Shown here: positions 53,274 through 62,192 of the stretch, one piece after another
Numbering within the stretch: position 1 is the stretch's first letter
Layout of the letters: each line of letters starts with the position of its first letter
Assembly: GCF_963662805.1 (NCBI RefSeq)
Contig: NZ_OY759851.1
Location: 1-64,000 of the forward strand
From: an uncultured Cohaesibacter sp.
Lineage (GTDB): Bacteria > Pseudomonadota > Alphaproteobacteria > Rhizobiales > Cohaesibacteraceae
Direction of reading: 5' to 3'
DNA: 64,000 bases
Position numbers and translations under genes: made by a program
Notes under the pieces: generated by a model
What the model was told of the DNA's origin: nothing
Database searches by the model: none
Seen by the model: only the letters and a program-made list of their open reading frames with translations

Positions 53274-53461
53274 GCGCGGAAATCAAGGATCTTCTCTATA
53301 TCGCCGGGCTGGTCGCTGCGGTGTCCGGTTCACACTTCATGACGCGGGCAAAAATCATGGTGCTGGAAGAGCGCATGAAAGGCTATGGGCGCACCACTGA
53401 CAGGATCTTCGATACGCTCGAACGGATCGAAAAGAAGCTAGACGACAAGGCGGATAAGTGA
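53264..53461 (+). CDS. Small membrane-anchored coiled-coil protein
   Basis: 65 aa from ATG 53264. Membrane helix LLYIAGLVAAVSGSHFMTRA, then MVLEERMKGYGRTTDRIFDT and LERIEKKLDDKADK coiled coil, like XhlA/DUF2730-type accessory lysis proteins. Last gene of the lysis cassette. Confidence 0.55.
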   Translation: MALSAEIKDLLYIAGLVAAVSGSHFMTRAKIMVLEERMKGYGRTTDRIFDTLERIEKKLDDKADK

Positions 53462-53577
53462 ATGAGTGGCTTAGCTAGTGACTGTACTCCACTGGAATTT
53501 GCAGGTTAAAGTTGCGTTGTTCGCAGTAACGTTTAGAGTTGCCCATATTATGGCTTTTGGCAAAATGGGCAGATGAG

Positions 53578-56500
53578 ATGAAGGTTGGCGAGGTATCGGA
53601 TTACATCAGACAAGCTGAAGCAATTTCTTTCATAATTGGCGCCGGTGCCTCTAAAAGCGCTGGTATACCCTTGGCTTCAGGGCTTGTCGCTCTTATCGCC
53701 GATAAATACGGACATTGTTTGAGGGGGCTCTCAGATAAAGACAAGAGCAACTACGGTAAGGTTATGTCCAAGCTTTCGCCACAAGAGCGCAAAGCGTTGA
53801 TTGAACCTTTGTTGCGGGATGCGAGCTTGAATTGGGGTCACGTAGCCTTGGCAAGCATCATTAAGCAATCGAACGTAAAGAGAGTGCTTTCCTTCAATTT
53901 TGATTTCCTCTTGGAACAAGCTTTTAGTCTCCTTGGCGAACACTTGCCGGTTTACGATTTCGGCATTGCGCCAGCATCAAATATTTCTGGATTGGCGGAT
54001 AAGGCAGTCTTCCATTTGCACGGCCAAAGCTATGGACTTAAGCTTTTGAATACGGAAGAAGAAACACGTAGTCACGCTGAGAATCTTCGTCCTCTCATTC
54101 AGGATAGTCTGTGCAATCACGTGACGATTGTGGCTGGTTATAGTGGCGACGCTGACGGTGTTTTTCAAACAATGCTTGAAGCATACAATGGCGACAGTCG
54201 TTTGTTTTGGCTGGGTTATGAAGAAGAACCTGGAAGTTACATCAAGCCTTTGTTTGAGAAACCTTATGCATTTTACATTGGTGGATGTGATTTTGACCTT
54301 TCAATGATCGAAATTGCGCGGGGACTTGAATGCTGGCCTCTTCCTATCATGGAGAACCCACCCAAACATGTGATGGCACAGTTGCGTCCACTTCCTGAAT
54401 TTCCCATTGGCGAAGAGAGTGAAACAGCAGTTTTACATGAGACGCTGTTGCATTTGAATCGCATTTCACAACAGTGGGAAGACGATAGGACGGATGAGGA
54501 AAAAGAATCCGCCGCTTTGATTGCCGGGGTTCCAGTAGAAGAGCAAACTGATATTTCTGAATATACCGTCGAAGCAAAAAGAATGAGAGGGTGGAGATAT
54601 GTTTCGGCCGCAAATGGGCTTGTTGATGAGGCTCGGGGTCCTGACGGAGACGCCCGGTCAGAGAAGTTCCAGCAAGCTTATGAGAAATATGCCGAGGCGC
54701 TTCGGATCAATCCCGAGATGCATGAAGCGTTGAACAATTGGGGCACTGCACTGAGCGATGAGGCACAGGGTCTTGACGGAGACGCCCGGTCAGAGAAGTT
54801 CCAGCAAGCTTATGAGAAATATGCCGAGGCGCTTCGGATCAAACCCGACAAGCATGAAGTGTTGTACAATTGGGGCAACGTACTGAGCGATGAGGCACAG
54901 GGTCTAGACGGAGACGCCCGGTCAGAGAAGTTCCAGCAAGCTTATGAGAAATATGCCGAGGCGCTTCGGATCAAACCCGACAATCATGAAGCGTTGAACA
55001 ATTGGGGCGCTGCACTGAAGAATGAGGCTCAGGGTCTTGACGGAGACGCCCGGTCAGAGAAGTTCCAGCAAGCTTATGAGAAATATGCCGAGGCGGTTCG
55101 GATCAAACTCTACAATCATGAAGCGTTGTACAATTGGGGCAACGCACTGAGCGATGAGGCACAGGGTCTAGACGGAGACGCCCGGTCAGAGAAGTTCCAG
55201 CAAGCTTATGAGAAATATGCCGAGGCGGTTCAGATCAAACCCGACAAGCATGAAGCGTTGAACAATTGGGGCAACGCACTGAGCGATGAGGCACAGGGTC
55301 TTGACGGAGACGCCCGGTCAGAGAAGTTCCAGCAAGCTTCTGAGAAATATGCCGAGGCGGTTCAGATCAAACCCGACAATCATGAAGCGTTGAACAATTG
55401 GGGCTTTGCACTGAGCGAAGAGGCACAGGGTCTTGACGGAGACGCCCGGTCAGAGAAGTTCCAGCAAGCTTATGAGAAATATGCCGAGGCGGTTCGGATC
55501 AAACTCGACAATCATGAAGCGTTGAACAATTGGGGCACTGCACTGAGCGATGAGGCACAGGGTCTTGACGGAGACGCCCGGTCAGAGAAGTTCCAGCAAG
55601 CTTATGAGAAATATGCCGAGGCGCTTCGGATCAAACCCGACAAGCATGAAGTGTTGTACAATTGGGGCACTGCACTGAGCGATGAGGCACAGGGTCTTGA
55701 CGGAGACGCCCGGTCAGAGGAGTTCCAGCAAGCTTATGAGAAATATGCCGAGGCGCTTCGGATCAAACCCGACAAGCATGAAGTGTTGTACAATTGGGGC
55801 AACGTACTGAGCGATGAGGCACAGGGCCTAGACGGAGACGCCCGGTCAGAGAAGCTCCAGCAAGCTTATGAGAAATATGCCGAGGCGGTTCGGATCAATC
55901 CCGAGATGCATGAAGCGTTGAACAATTGGGGCGCTGCACTGAGCAAAGAGGCTCAGGGTCTTGACGGAGACGAACGGACAGAGAAGTTCCAGCAAGCTTA
56001 TGAGAAATATGCCGAGGCGGTTCGGATCAAACCCGACAAGCATGAAGCGTTCAACAATTGGGGCTTTGCACTGAGCGAAGAGGCACAGGGTCTTGACGGA
56101 GACGCCCAGTCAGAGACGTTCCAGCAAGCTTATGAGAAATATGCCGAGGCGGTTCGGATCAAACCCGACAATCATAAAGCGTTGAACAATTGGGGCAACG
56201 CACTGAGCGAAGAGGCACAGGGTCTTGACGGTGACGCCCGGTCAGAGAAGTTCCAGCAAGCTTATGAGAAATATGCCGAGGCGGTTCGGATCAAACCCGA
56301 CAATCATGAAGCGTTGAACAATTGGGGCACTGCACTGAGCGAAGAGGCACAGGGTCTTGACGGAGACGCCCGGTCAGAGAAGTTCCAGCAAGCTTATGAG
56401 AAATATGCCGAGGCGGTTCGGATCAAACCCGACAATCATGAAGCGTTGAACAATTGGGGCGCTGCACTGAGCGAAGAGGCACAGGGTCTTGACGGAGACG

Positions 56501-56880
56501 CCCGGTCAGAGAAGTTCCAGCAAGCTTATGAGAAATATGCCGAGGCGGTTCGGATCAAACCCGACAAGCATGAAGCGTTCAACAATTGGTGCGCTGCACT
56601 GAGTGAAGAGGCACAGGGTCTTGACGGAGACGAACGGACACGAAGGTTGGCGGATGGTCGTAAGATGGCTGAGCGCTCGAAAGAAATCAATGGGCGTGCG
56701 AATTACAATCTGGCCTGCGTTTATGCTTTAATGGGTGAAGATGATTTGGCCTTAGTTGAACTCGGGGCATGTCTCGAAGATGGTACTCTTCCCGACAAAG
56801 GCCATGTCTCACAAGATGATGATTTGGAAAGTGTGCGCTCCTCCGCGAGGTTTGCCGCGTTGTTAGATAAGCTGTCTTGA
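53578..56880 (+). CDS. SIR2-like domain fused to a long TPR-type tandem repeat array
   Basis: 1100 aa from ATG 53578; TTG 53539 is an alternative. Residues about 15-260 form a SIR2-like fold: NAD-binding ISFIIGAGASKSAGIPLASG, the conserved Asn/Asp in SFNFDFLLEQA, catalytic-type His in FHLHGQ, and VAGYSGDADG. A linker leads to fifteen 44-residue units (FQQAYEKYAEALRIKP, HEALNNWGTALSDEAQ) and a TPR end group (NYNLACVYALMGEDDLALVE). SIR2-like NADases are effectors of several bacterial defence systems; the TPR array may sense or scaffold. Sits alone between lysis genes and attR. Confidence 0.85.
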   Translation: MKVGEVSDYIRQAEAISFIIGAGASKSAGIPLASGLVALIADKYGHCLRGLSDKDKSNYGKVMSKLSPQERKALIEPLLRDASLNWGHVALASIIKQSNVKRVLSFNFDFLLEQAFSLLGEHLPVYDFGIAPASNISGLADKAVFHLHGQSYGLKLLNTEEETRSHAENLRPLIQDSLCNHVTIVAGYSGDADGVFQTMLEAYNGDSRLFWLGYEEEPGSYIKPLFEKPYAFYIGGCDFDLSMIEIARGLECWPLPIMENPPKHVMAQLRPLPEFPIGEESETAVLHETLLHLNRISQQWEDDRTDEEKESAALIAGVPVEEQTDISEYTVEAKRMRGWRYVSAANGLVDEARGPDGDARSEKFQQAYEKYAEALRINPEMHEALNNWGTALSDEAQGLDGDARSEKFQQAYEKYAEALRIKPDKHEVLYNWGNVLSDEAQGLDGDARSEKFQQAYEKYAEALRIKPDNHEALNNWGAALKNEAQGLDGDARSEKFQQAYEKYAEAVRIKLYNHEALYNWGNALSDEAQGLDGDARSEKFQQAYEKYAEAVQIKPDKHEALNNWGNALSDEAQGLDGDARSEKFQQASEKYAEAVQIKPDNHEALNNWGFALSEEAQGLDGDARSEKFQQAYEKYAEAVRIKLDNHEALNNWGTALSDEAQGLDGDARSEKFQQAYEKYAEALRIKPDKHEVLYNWGTALSDEAQGLDGDARSEEFQQAYEKYAEALRIKPDKHEVLYNWGNVLSDEAQGLDGDARSEKLQQAYEKYAEAVRINPEMHEALNNWGAALSKEAQGLDGDERTEKFQQAYEKYAEAVRIKPDKHEAFNNWGFALSEEAQGLDGDAQSETFQQAYEKYAEAVRIKPDNHKALNNWGNALSEEAQGLDGDARSEKFQQAYEKYAEAVRIKPDNHEALNNWGTALSEEAQGLDGDARSEKFQQAYEKYAEAVRIKPDNHEALNNWGAALSEEAQGLDGDARSEKFQQAYEKYAEAVRIKPDKHEAFNNWCAALSEEAQGLDGDERTRRLADGRKMAERSKEINGRANYNLACVYALMGEDDLALVELGACLEDGTLPDKGHVSQDDDLESVRSSARFAALLDKLS
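54637..56616 (+). repeat. Fifteen 132-bp in-frame tandem repeats
   Basis: Units begin at GGT codons every 132 bp from 54637, all in frame and nearly identical in DNA; a sixteenth begins at 56617 and diverges. Differences cluster in the codons for P-D-K/N-H-E-A-L-N-N-W-G-x-A-L, where x is T, N, A or F. Variants recur in different combinations along the array, suggesting recombination between units. Confidence 0.95.
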
Positions 56881-56927
56881 ATGTGCCGAAAGTGCTGATG
56901 TAATTGCCGCACCAACTGTAAAACATT

Positions 56928-56948
56928 TTGTGTAACAAATTGTGTAAC
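56928..56948 (+). repeat. Right arm-type integrase sites (two copies)
   Basis: TTGTGTAAC at 56928-56936 and 56940-56948, 12-bp pitch, same orientation and flanks as the left set. They end 63 bp before the attR core. Confidence 0.7.
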
Positions 56949-57011
56949 TTTGGGTCGCGAAGATACGAAAAAATGGCTGAATTATGCCAATTTAGTTTTA
57001 GCTCTGGCGCG

Positions 57012-57025
57012 TCTCGGCCGCACCA
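57012..57025 (+). repeat. attR core
   Basis: Exact copy of the tRNA-Leu 3' end TCTCGGCCGCACCA. The sequence to its left is phage; to its right is the former host downstream region with the tRNA terminator. Confidence 0.9.
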
Positions 57026-57030
57026 TACAA

Positions 57031-57063
57031 AAGCTCCGAGCCCTGATGGGCCGGGGCTTTTTT
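57031..57063 (+). terminator. Original host terminator of tRNA-Leu
   Basis: AAGCTCCGAGCCC (57031-57043), loop TGAT, GGGCCGGGGCTT (57048-57059), T tract. Before integration it stood a few bases after the tRNA CCA end. The following 57064-57463 shows no supported gene. Confidence 0.8.
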
Positions 57064-57463
57064 GTTATGTGCAGCCGTTGGGCAATCGGATGCTGAAGAC
57101 GCAAGATGGTTTCCTGAATTCGCGGTTTTAATGGCCAGACTGAGCCAGCTATCTGATCGTTTGTCCGTGGGTTAAATTTGCCAAGCGGCTGTCGCGTTCA
57201 GCAATTTGTGAACCTGATTTCGTAAGAGGGGAGGGACTGAGCTGAATATGATGGCTCAATCCGCTCTTGCGATCCCTGCGGAATAGTCGCGCAAACTCTG
57301 ACTTTTCATAGGGTTTCGTCCTCTCCTGAAGTTGCTGAGGGCTACTGTTTTCAGGTTTTTAGACAGTGGATAATCCTGAAATTTTCTATAGGGAATGATA
57401 CTTATTTTCTCTCCAAATTAGGGGCTTGGCCGGATCATCTGAAAGGGCGTTTTGTTGAAACTG

Positions 57464-57551
57464 TTGACAAATGTAACCGATTGCATTAGCAATATCAGGT
57501 GTTCATGCAGGCGTGCCGCGTGAACGGCAGACAAAAATGTAATCGGTTACA
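57464..57551 (+). promoter_or_regulatory. Promoter and two LacI-type operators of the sugar operon
   Basis: -35 TTGACA (57464-57469), then operator TGTAACCGATTGCA (57472-57485) lying in the spacer, -10 TAGCAA (57487-57492). A second operator TGTAATCGGTTACA (57538-57551), a near-perfect dyad with the central CG typical of LacI-family sites, lies downstream. The probable regulator is the LacI-type gene at 62193. Confidence 0.75.
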
Positions 57552-57589
57552 TGCTGTTTGAGGCGGCGTGTACTGTGGAGGACATCGTT

Positions 57590-58615
57590 ATGATTAAGAA
57601 GTGGCTTTTGGCTGCAACCGTCGTGGTTGCGGCAGGGATTTCTGTACCCTCAGCAAACGCGGAAAGTTTCAAGATCGGCTTGTCGAATGGCTGGGTCGGC
57701 AGTGAATGGCGCACCCAGATGATTGAAGAGGCTCAGGCTGCGGCTGCTGCCTGGAAAGACAAGGGCGTTGATCTGGAAGTTGTCGTACAGAGCGGCAACG
57801 TCGACGCGCAGGGCCAGGTTGGCCAGGTGCGTAACTTCATCAACCAGGGCGTTGATGCCATCATCATCAACCCCAATAGCCCAACCGCTTTCAACCCGGT
57901 TTTTGCTCAGGCAAAAGCGCGTGGCATTCTGGTCATCGCAACTGATGCTGAAGTGTCCTCCAAGGACGCACTCTATGTTGGTATCGATCAGAAGCAGTGG
58001 GCTTTCCAGTCCGCAAAATGGCTGGCCGAAACCCTGGAAGGCAAGGGTAATGTCGTCGCCATCAATGGTGTCGCGGGCAACCCGGCCAACGAAATGCGCG
58101 TGGCTGGCTATAAAGAGGCATTTGCCGCCCATCCTGACATCAAGGTTCTCAACGAAGCCAACGCGAACTGGGATCAGGCGCAGGGCCAGCAGGCAATGCA
58201 GAACCTTCTTGCGACCTATCCTGACATTCAGGGCGTTTGGGTGCAGGACGGTATGGCTGCCGGTGCATGGCGGTCCATCATCGCGGCCAACAAAGTCGAC
58301 TCCATTGCTGCGACCGGCGAAATCCGCAAGGACTTCATGGTGACCTGGAAAGAGCAGGGTCTGAACTCTGCCGCATCAGTCAACCCTCCCGGCGTTATGG
58401 CGTCTGCGTTGAACGTTGCCGTGCTGAAGCTTCAGGGCAAGGAATTCAAGGATGACATCTTTGCTGGTGTCTATGGCAATGCCATCTACATCCCGATCCC
58501 GTTCATCGACAATGCCAACCTCGATGAAAAGCTCGAAGAAGCAAAAGACAAGCCCGGCTACTGGTCCGTGAGTGCTATTGTGACTCCGGAAGAAGCCGAA
58601 GCTTTCTTCAAATAA
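57590..58615 (+). CDS. Sugar ABC transporter substrate-binding protein (periplasmic)
   Basis: 341 aa from ATG 57590, GGAGG 9 nt upstream; an upstream ATG at 57551 overlaps the operator and is rejected. Signal peptide WLLAATVVVAAGISVPSANA with cleavage before ESFK. The mature part is a ribose-binding-type fold: QVRNFINQGVDAIIINPNSP, ILVIATDAEV, GKGNVVAINGVAGNPANEMR. Ligand not predictable; pentose or related sugar-like. Confidence 0.9.
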   Translation: MIKKWLLAATVVVAAGISVPSANAESFKIGLSNGWVGSEWRTQMIEEAQAAAAAWKDKGVDLEVVVQSGNVDAQGQVGQVRNFINQGVDAIIINPNSPTAFNPVFAQAKARGILVIATDAEVSSKDALYVGIDQKQWAFQSAKWLAETLEGKGNVVAINGVAGNPANEMRVAGYKEAFAAHPDIKVLNEANANWDQAQGQQAMQNLLATYPDIQGVWVQDGMAAGAWRSIIAANKVDSIAATGEIRKDFMVTWKEQGLNSAASVNPPGVMASALNVAVLKLQGKEFKDDIFAGVYGNAIYIPIPFIDNANLDEKLEEAKDKPGYWSVSAIVTPEEAEAFFK

Positions 58616-58624
58616 AGCAAACAT

Positions 58625-58697
58625 GCGCCCGCCTGATCCCGGATCAAGACGGACTTGAACTCCAGTGACACTTTGATCCATCGATGTCGGCGGGCGC
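58625..58697 (+). repeat. Inverted repeat between binding-protein and ATPase genes
   Basis: GCGCCCGCC (58625-58633) and GGCGGGCGC (58689-58697), with TGATCC-CGGATCA nested. Such stems downstream of binding-protein genes can protect the upstream mRNA and lower downstream expression; here that is inference. Confidence 0.5.
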
Positions 58698-58725
58698 TCC
58701 GACATTGCAAAAACCGAGGTTTGTC

Positions 58726-60222
58726 ATGTCTCCAGCCATTGCAGTGCGTGATCTTACGAAGCGATTTGACAAGGTTCAGGCCTTGTCTGACGGGAAGCTC
58801 ACCGTCGAACGGGGCGAAATTCATGCGCTCCTCGGTGCCAACGGATGTGGCAAGAGTACCCTGTCGAAGATTGTTGCGGGCGCCTATGCCCCAACATCCG
58901 GTACCGTGCTCATCAATGGCGAGGAAGTCTCCTTCCGCAGCCCGCGTGACGCGGAAGAAAAGGGCATTGCTCTCTTTTATCAGGAACTGAGCCTCATTCC
59001 GAAAATGTCGGTGGAAGCCAACATTTTCCTCCGGCGTGAGCCGCGCACCAGAGCCGGTTTCATCGACTATGGCAAGATGAGGGAAGAGACCCTCACACTG
59101 CTGGCTCTGTTCAAGGAAGCGGTCGGCGACGACATTCGGCCCGACGTGCTGGTTGCCGATCTTTCGCCGGGTCAACGGCAGATCGTCGAAATTCTCAAGG
59201 TTTATGCCAAGAAGCCAAGCATCGTCATCATGGATGAGGCGACGGCGGCGCTCGATGGCCGTCAGGTGAAGGTCTTCTTCGACATCCTGCGCAGCAAGCG
59301 CGAGGAAGGCATTTCGACCATTTTCATCACCCACAGGCTCGACGAGGTGTTCGAGATCTGTGATCGGGCGACCATCATGCGCAATGGCGCTGTTATTGCC
59401 GAGACAATTGTGGCCGAGACGACCACTGAAGAGGTGGTGCACATGATGGTGGGGGACGTGAAGAAGGCCCCCAAACGTGCTGCAACACGCGACGAGACAA
59501 AAGAGCCTCTGCTCAAGGTCGAGGCTTTGGGCAGTGCTGCGCTCAATGATGTCTCCCTTTCGGTCGCTCCAGGCGAGATTGTCGGTCTTGGCGGCCTTCA
59601 GGGGCAGGGGCAGTCAACCTTGCTTCGCACCCTCTTTGGTGCCCTGCCTCACACGAGCGGTCAGGTTACTCTTCGCGGTGAGGCCGTTTCGATCAGGAAG
59701 CCTGCACAGGCTGTGCATCGCAAGATCGCCTATGTTTCTGGGGACCGCGGGCCGGATGCGGCCCTTCCCGGACGCTCGATTTTCGAGAACCTCGCCGCGG
59801 CAATTCTGGTCAGCGAGCGGCGCAAGCTGGTTCGGGCCGGACAGTTGCGCTCTCAGCTCGCTGAGGTGGCGTCCGCCTTCAAGACCAAATATGCCCGCCT
59901 GTCCGATGCGATTGGTACCCTGTCAGGTGGCAACCAGCAGAAGATTTTCATTGCCCGCTGGTTGGCGACCAAACCCGACCTGATCCTTCTCGATGATCCG
60001 ACAAAGGGCATCGATCTGGCGGCCAAGGCTGATCTTTTCGCTCTCATTCGGGAGATGGCGGAGAATGGCGTTGCCGTTCTGCTCTACTCCAGTGAGGAAG
60101 CGGAACTGCTTGATAACTGCGATCGGATCGCGGTTTTCAATGACGGCAGGGTTGTCACCGAACTTTCCGGTTCAGACATGGATTCGTTCCATCTGACCCG
60201 AGCAGCTTACGGAGAGGCCTGA
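58726..60222 (+). CDS. Sugar ABC transporter ATP-binding protein (tandem NBD)
   Basis: 498 aa from ATG 58726 (GAGG upstream; ATG 58684 possible). NBD1: Walker A GANGCGKST, signature-like LSPGQRQIVEI, Walker B IVIMDEATAAL. NBD2: degenerate Walker A GLQGQGQST, signature LSGGNQQKIFIARWL, Walker B LILLDDPTKGID. The degenerate second site is the rule in RbsA/XylG-type proteins. Confidence 0.93.
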   Translation: MSPAIAVRDLTKRFDKVQALSDGKLTVERGEIHALLGANGCGKSTLSKIVAGAYAPTSGTVLINGEEVSFRSPRDAEEKGIALFYQELSLIPKMSVEANIFLRREPRTRAGFIDYGKMREETLTLLALFKEAVGDDIRPDVLVADLSPGQRQIVEILKVYAKKPSIVIMDEATAALDGRQVKVFFDILRSKREEGISTIFITHRLDEVFEICDRATIMRNGAVIAETIVAETTTEEVVHMMVGDVKKAPKRAATRDETKEPLLKVEALGSAALNDVSLSVAPGEIVGLGGLQGQGQSTLLRTLFGALPHTSGQVTLRGEAVSIRKPAQAVHRKIAYVSGDRGPDAALPGRSIFENLAAAILVSERRKLVRAGQLRSQLAEVASAFKTKYARLSDAIGTLSGGNQQKIFIARWLATKPDLILLDDPTKGIDLAAKADLFALIREMAENGVAVLLYSSEEAELLDNCDRIAVFNDGRVVTELSGSDMDSFHLTRAAYGEA

Positions 60223-61178
60223 TGAACGCTTTCCTTTCCTCTATCAAGACAAGCCAGAAACCCGCGTGGCTGGTGGCCTTTGGCTCTCTTCTGGCGCTGG
60301 TCGTCATCAACCGCTTTCTTCAATCGTCCTTCTTTGACGGCGGAGTGATGCATTCCAACCTGACCACCTTCCTGCCACTCATTCTGGTTGCGGTGGGGCA
60401 GACCTTCGTCATTATGGGGGGCGATATCGATCTCTCCGTGGGATCGATTGCTGCTCTGGTCAACGTTGTCATCGTGACGATCATTTCCATGACCGGGGGC
60501 GATACGGCGAGCATTCCGATTGGACTGGCTGGTGGTCTTGTCGTCGCTGTGCTCTGCGGCCTGTTCAATGGCCTCATCATCAGTTATTTGCGTCTTCAGC
60601 CCATGGTGGCCACCTTTGGTACCGGGATCCTCTTTTCCGCCGTGGCGCTCTGGATCCTGCCTCAGGCCGGGTTGGCGGTGCCTGATGCCTACTGGATGAC
60701 CTATGGCGGGTCGATTGTCGGCATTCCCACCGTGCTGTGGATCCTGATCCTCAGCTTTGCCTTTGTGCTCATCATGCGTCGGCGCCCGTTCGAGGCTCAT
60801 CTGAAGGCGGTCGGTGGCAACAGGGCCGGTGCCTTCCAGAGCGGCATCGACATGAGCTTCACCCGCCTGTTGTCCTTTGCCCTTTGCGGATTGTTCTCCG
60901 GCTTTGCTGCAGTGTGCCTCACCGGCGAAACGGCCAGTGGTGACCCGCTGCTCGGACAGAGCCTAGCCATGGGGTCGATTTCTGCCGTGGTGCTTGGCGG
61001 CACGATGCTGTCAGGCGGCGTCGGGGGAGCGATTGGCTCCATCTTCGGTGCGCTGCTGCTCGGCATGATTGGCAACGTGATCTTCTTTGCCGGACTTCCC
61101 TTCGAATATCAGACGCTGGTTCAGGGGCTGATTGTTCTGGCGGCGCTCGCTGGTGGCGTCCTTGTGGCGCGGAAATGA
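60222..61178 (+). CDS. Sugar ABC transporter permease 1
   Basis: 318 aa, about 8-10 membrane helices, RbsC/BPD_transp_2 family. IMGGDIDLSVGSIAALVNVV and VLGGTMLSGGVGGAIGSIFG are the family motifs (GGxDLSVG and the EAA-like GGxxxxGGxG loop). ATG overlaps the ATPase stop. Confidence 0.92.
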   Translation: MNAFLSSIKTSQKPAWLVAFGSLLALVVINRFLQSSFFDGGVMHSNLTTFLPLILVAVGQTFVIMGGDIDLSVGSIAALVNVVIVTIISMTGGDTASIPIGLAGGLVVAVLCGLFNGLIISYLRLQPMVATFGTGILFSAVALWILPQAGLAVPDAYWMTYGGSIVGIPTVLWILILSFAFVLIMRRRPFEAHLKAVGGNRAGAFQSGIDMSFTRLLSFALCGLFSGFAAVCLTGETASGDPLLGQSLAMGSISAVVLGGTMLSGGVGGAIGSIFGALLLGMIGNVIFFAGLPFEYQTLVQGLIVLAALAGGVLVARK

Positions 61179-61188
61179 GGAGAGTGAC

Positions 61189-62187
61189 ATGACTGATACG
61201 ACTTCAAGCAACGCGAAATCGGACTCCTCTGGCCTGCGCCTTACTGCCATCCTCAAGGAACCTGTCGTCCTTGCCCTCTTTGCTATCATCGTGCTTCTGG
61301 CGATTGGCGAGATGGTCTCGCCGGGCTTTGCCCGTGGGGATCAGATTATCAAGCTTTTGACGGTGGCGGCGCTCCTCGGCTTTGCCGCTGCCGGTCAGAA
61401 CCTCGTTGTGCTGGCCGGTGGTGAGGGGATTGATCTGTCCATCGGGGCAATGATCTCCCTTGGCGCGGTGATTGCGGGCAATGTCATGGATGGCAGCAAC
61501 GCTGGCATTCTGCCTGCGCTTCTGGTGGCCAGTGGGGTGACCTTCCTTATTGGGCTCGTCAACGGCATGGGAGTGACCATCATCCGGATCCCGCCGCTCG
61601 TTATGACCCTTGGCATGCTGTCGGTCATTCAGGGTGGTCTGGTTGTCTTCTCGCGCGGCATTCCCTCGGGCAATGCTGCTCCGGCGCTGATGGACTTCAT
61701 CAACCAGCCGGTGATCTTCGGCATTCCGGGGATTCTCTTCATCTGGCTGGTGTTGATCATCGCGATGGTCTTTGTTCTGCGGGCCACGGCGTTCGGCTTT
61801 GCCATCTACGCCGTCGGGGCCAACGCACAGGCTGCGCGTCTTGTCGGTCTGCCGGTGGGGCTTATCCGCACGCTGGTCTTCGGCCTGTCCGGCGCGCTTG
61901 CCGGACTCACCGGTGTGTTCGTGATCGGCTATACGGGCAACTCCTTCATCAGTGTGGGTGACCAGTATATGTTGCCCTCGATCATTGCCGTGGTGATCGG
62001 CGGGACTTCCCTTGCGGGGGGCTCTGGGGGCTATATTGGAACCGTTGCAGGGGCTATCGCACTGATTCTCCTGCAAAGTGTTCTCACCACCCTGCATCTG
62101 GAGTTCTGGGGCCGCCAGCTTATCTTCGGTGGCACATTGCTCCTGCTGCTTCTGTTCTATGGACGACAGAAGAGTGCCCGGATTTAA
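61189..62187 (+). CDS. Sugar ABC transporter permease 2
   Basis: 332 aa from ATG 61189, GAGGAG upstream. Same family: LAGGEGIDLSIGAMISLGAV, VIGGTSLAGGSGGYIGTVAG. Two different permeases imply a heterodimeric channel. Confidence 0.92.
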   Translation: MTDTTSSNAKSDSSGLRLTAILKEPVVLALFAIIVLLAIGEMVSPGFARGDQIIKLLTVAALLGFAAAGQNLVVLAGGEGIDLSIGAMISLGAVIAGNVMDGSNAGILPALLVASGVTFLIGLVNGMGVTIIRIPPLVMTLGMLSVIQGGLVVFSRGIPSGNAAPALMDFINQPVIFGIPGILFIWLVLIIAMVFVLRATAFGFAIYAVGANAQAARLVGLPVGLIRTLVFGLSGALAGLTGVFVIGYTGNSFISVGDQYMLPSIIAVVIGGTSLAGGSGGYIGTVAGAIALILLQSVLTTLHLEFWGRQLIFGGTLLLLLLFYGRQKSARI

Positions 62188-62192
62188 GTGAA

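Larger units (their letters stand above)
17433..57025 (+). mobile_element. Integrated siphophage-type prophage (~39.6 kb) in tRNA-Leu
   Basis: Bounded by 14-bp direct att repeats and arm-type integrase sites. Modules in order: integrase; leftward early genes; CI/Cro switch; rightward early and replication genes; HNH and terminase; HK97-type portal, protease and capsid; head-tail joining; tail tube, chaperone and tape measure; GTA-like distal tail; lysis; cargo. An IS3-family insertion and a one-base frame break in the large tail gene raise doubt about viability, but the frame break may be a sequencing error. Confidence 0.95.

Noticed and set aside
54637..56616. CRISPR-like or satellite array
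   Set aside because: Repeats are contiguous 132-bp coding units without spacers and stay in frame within one gene.
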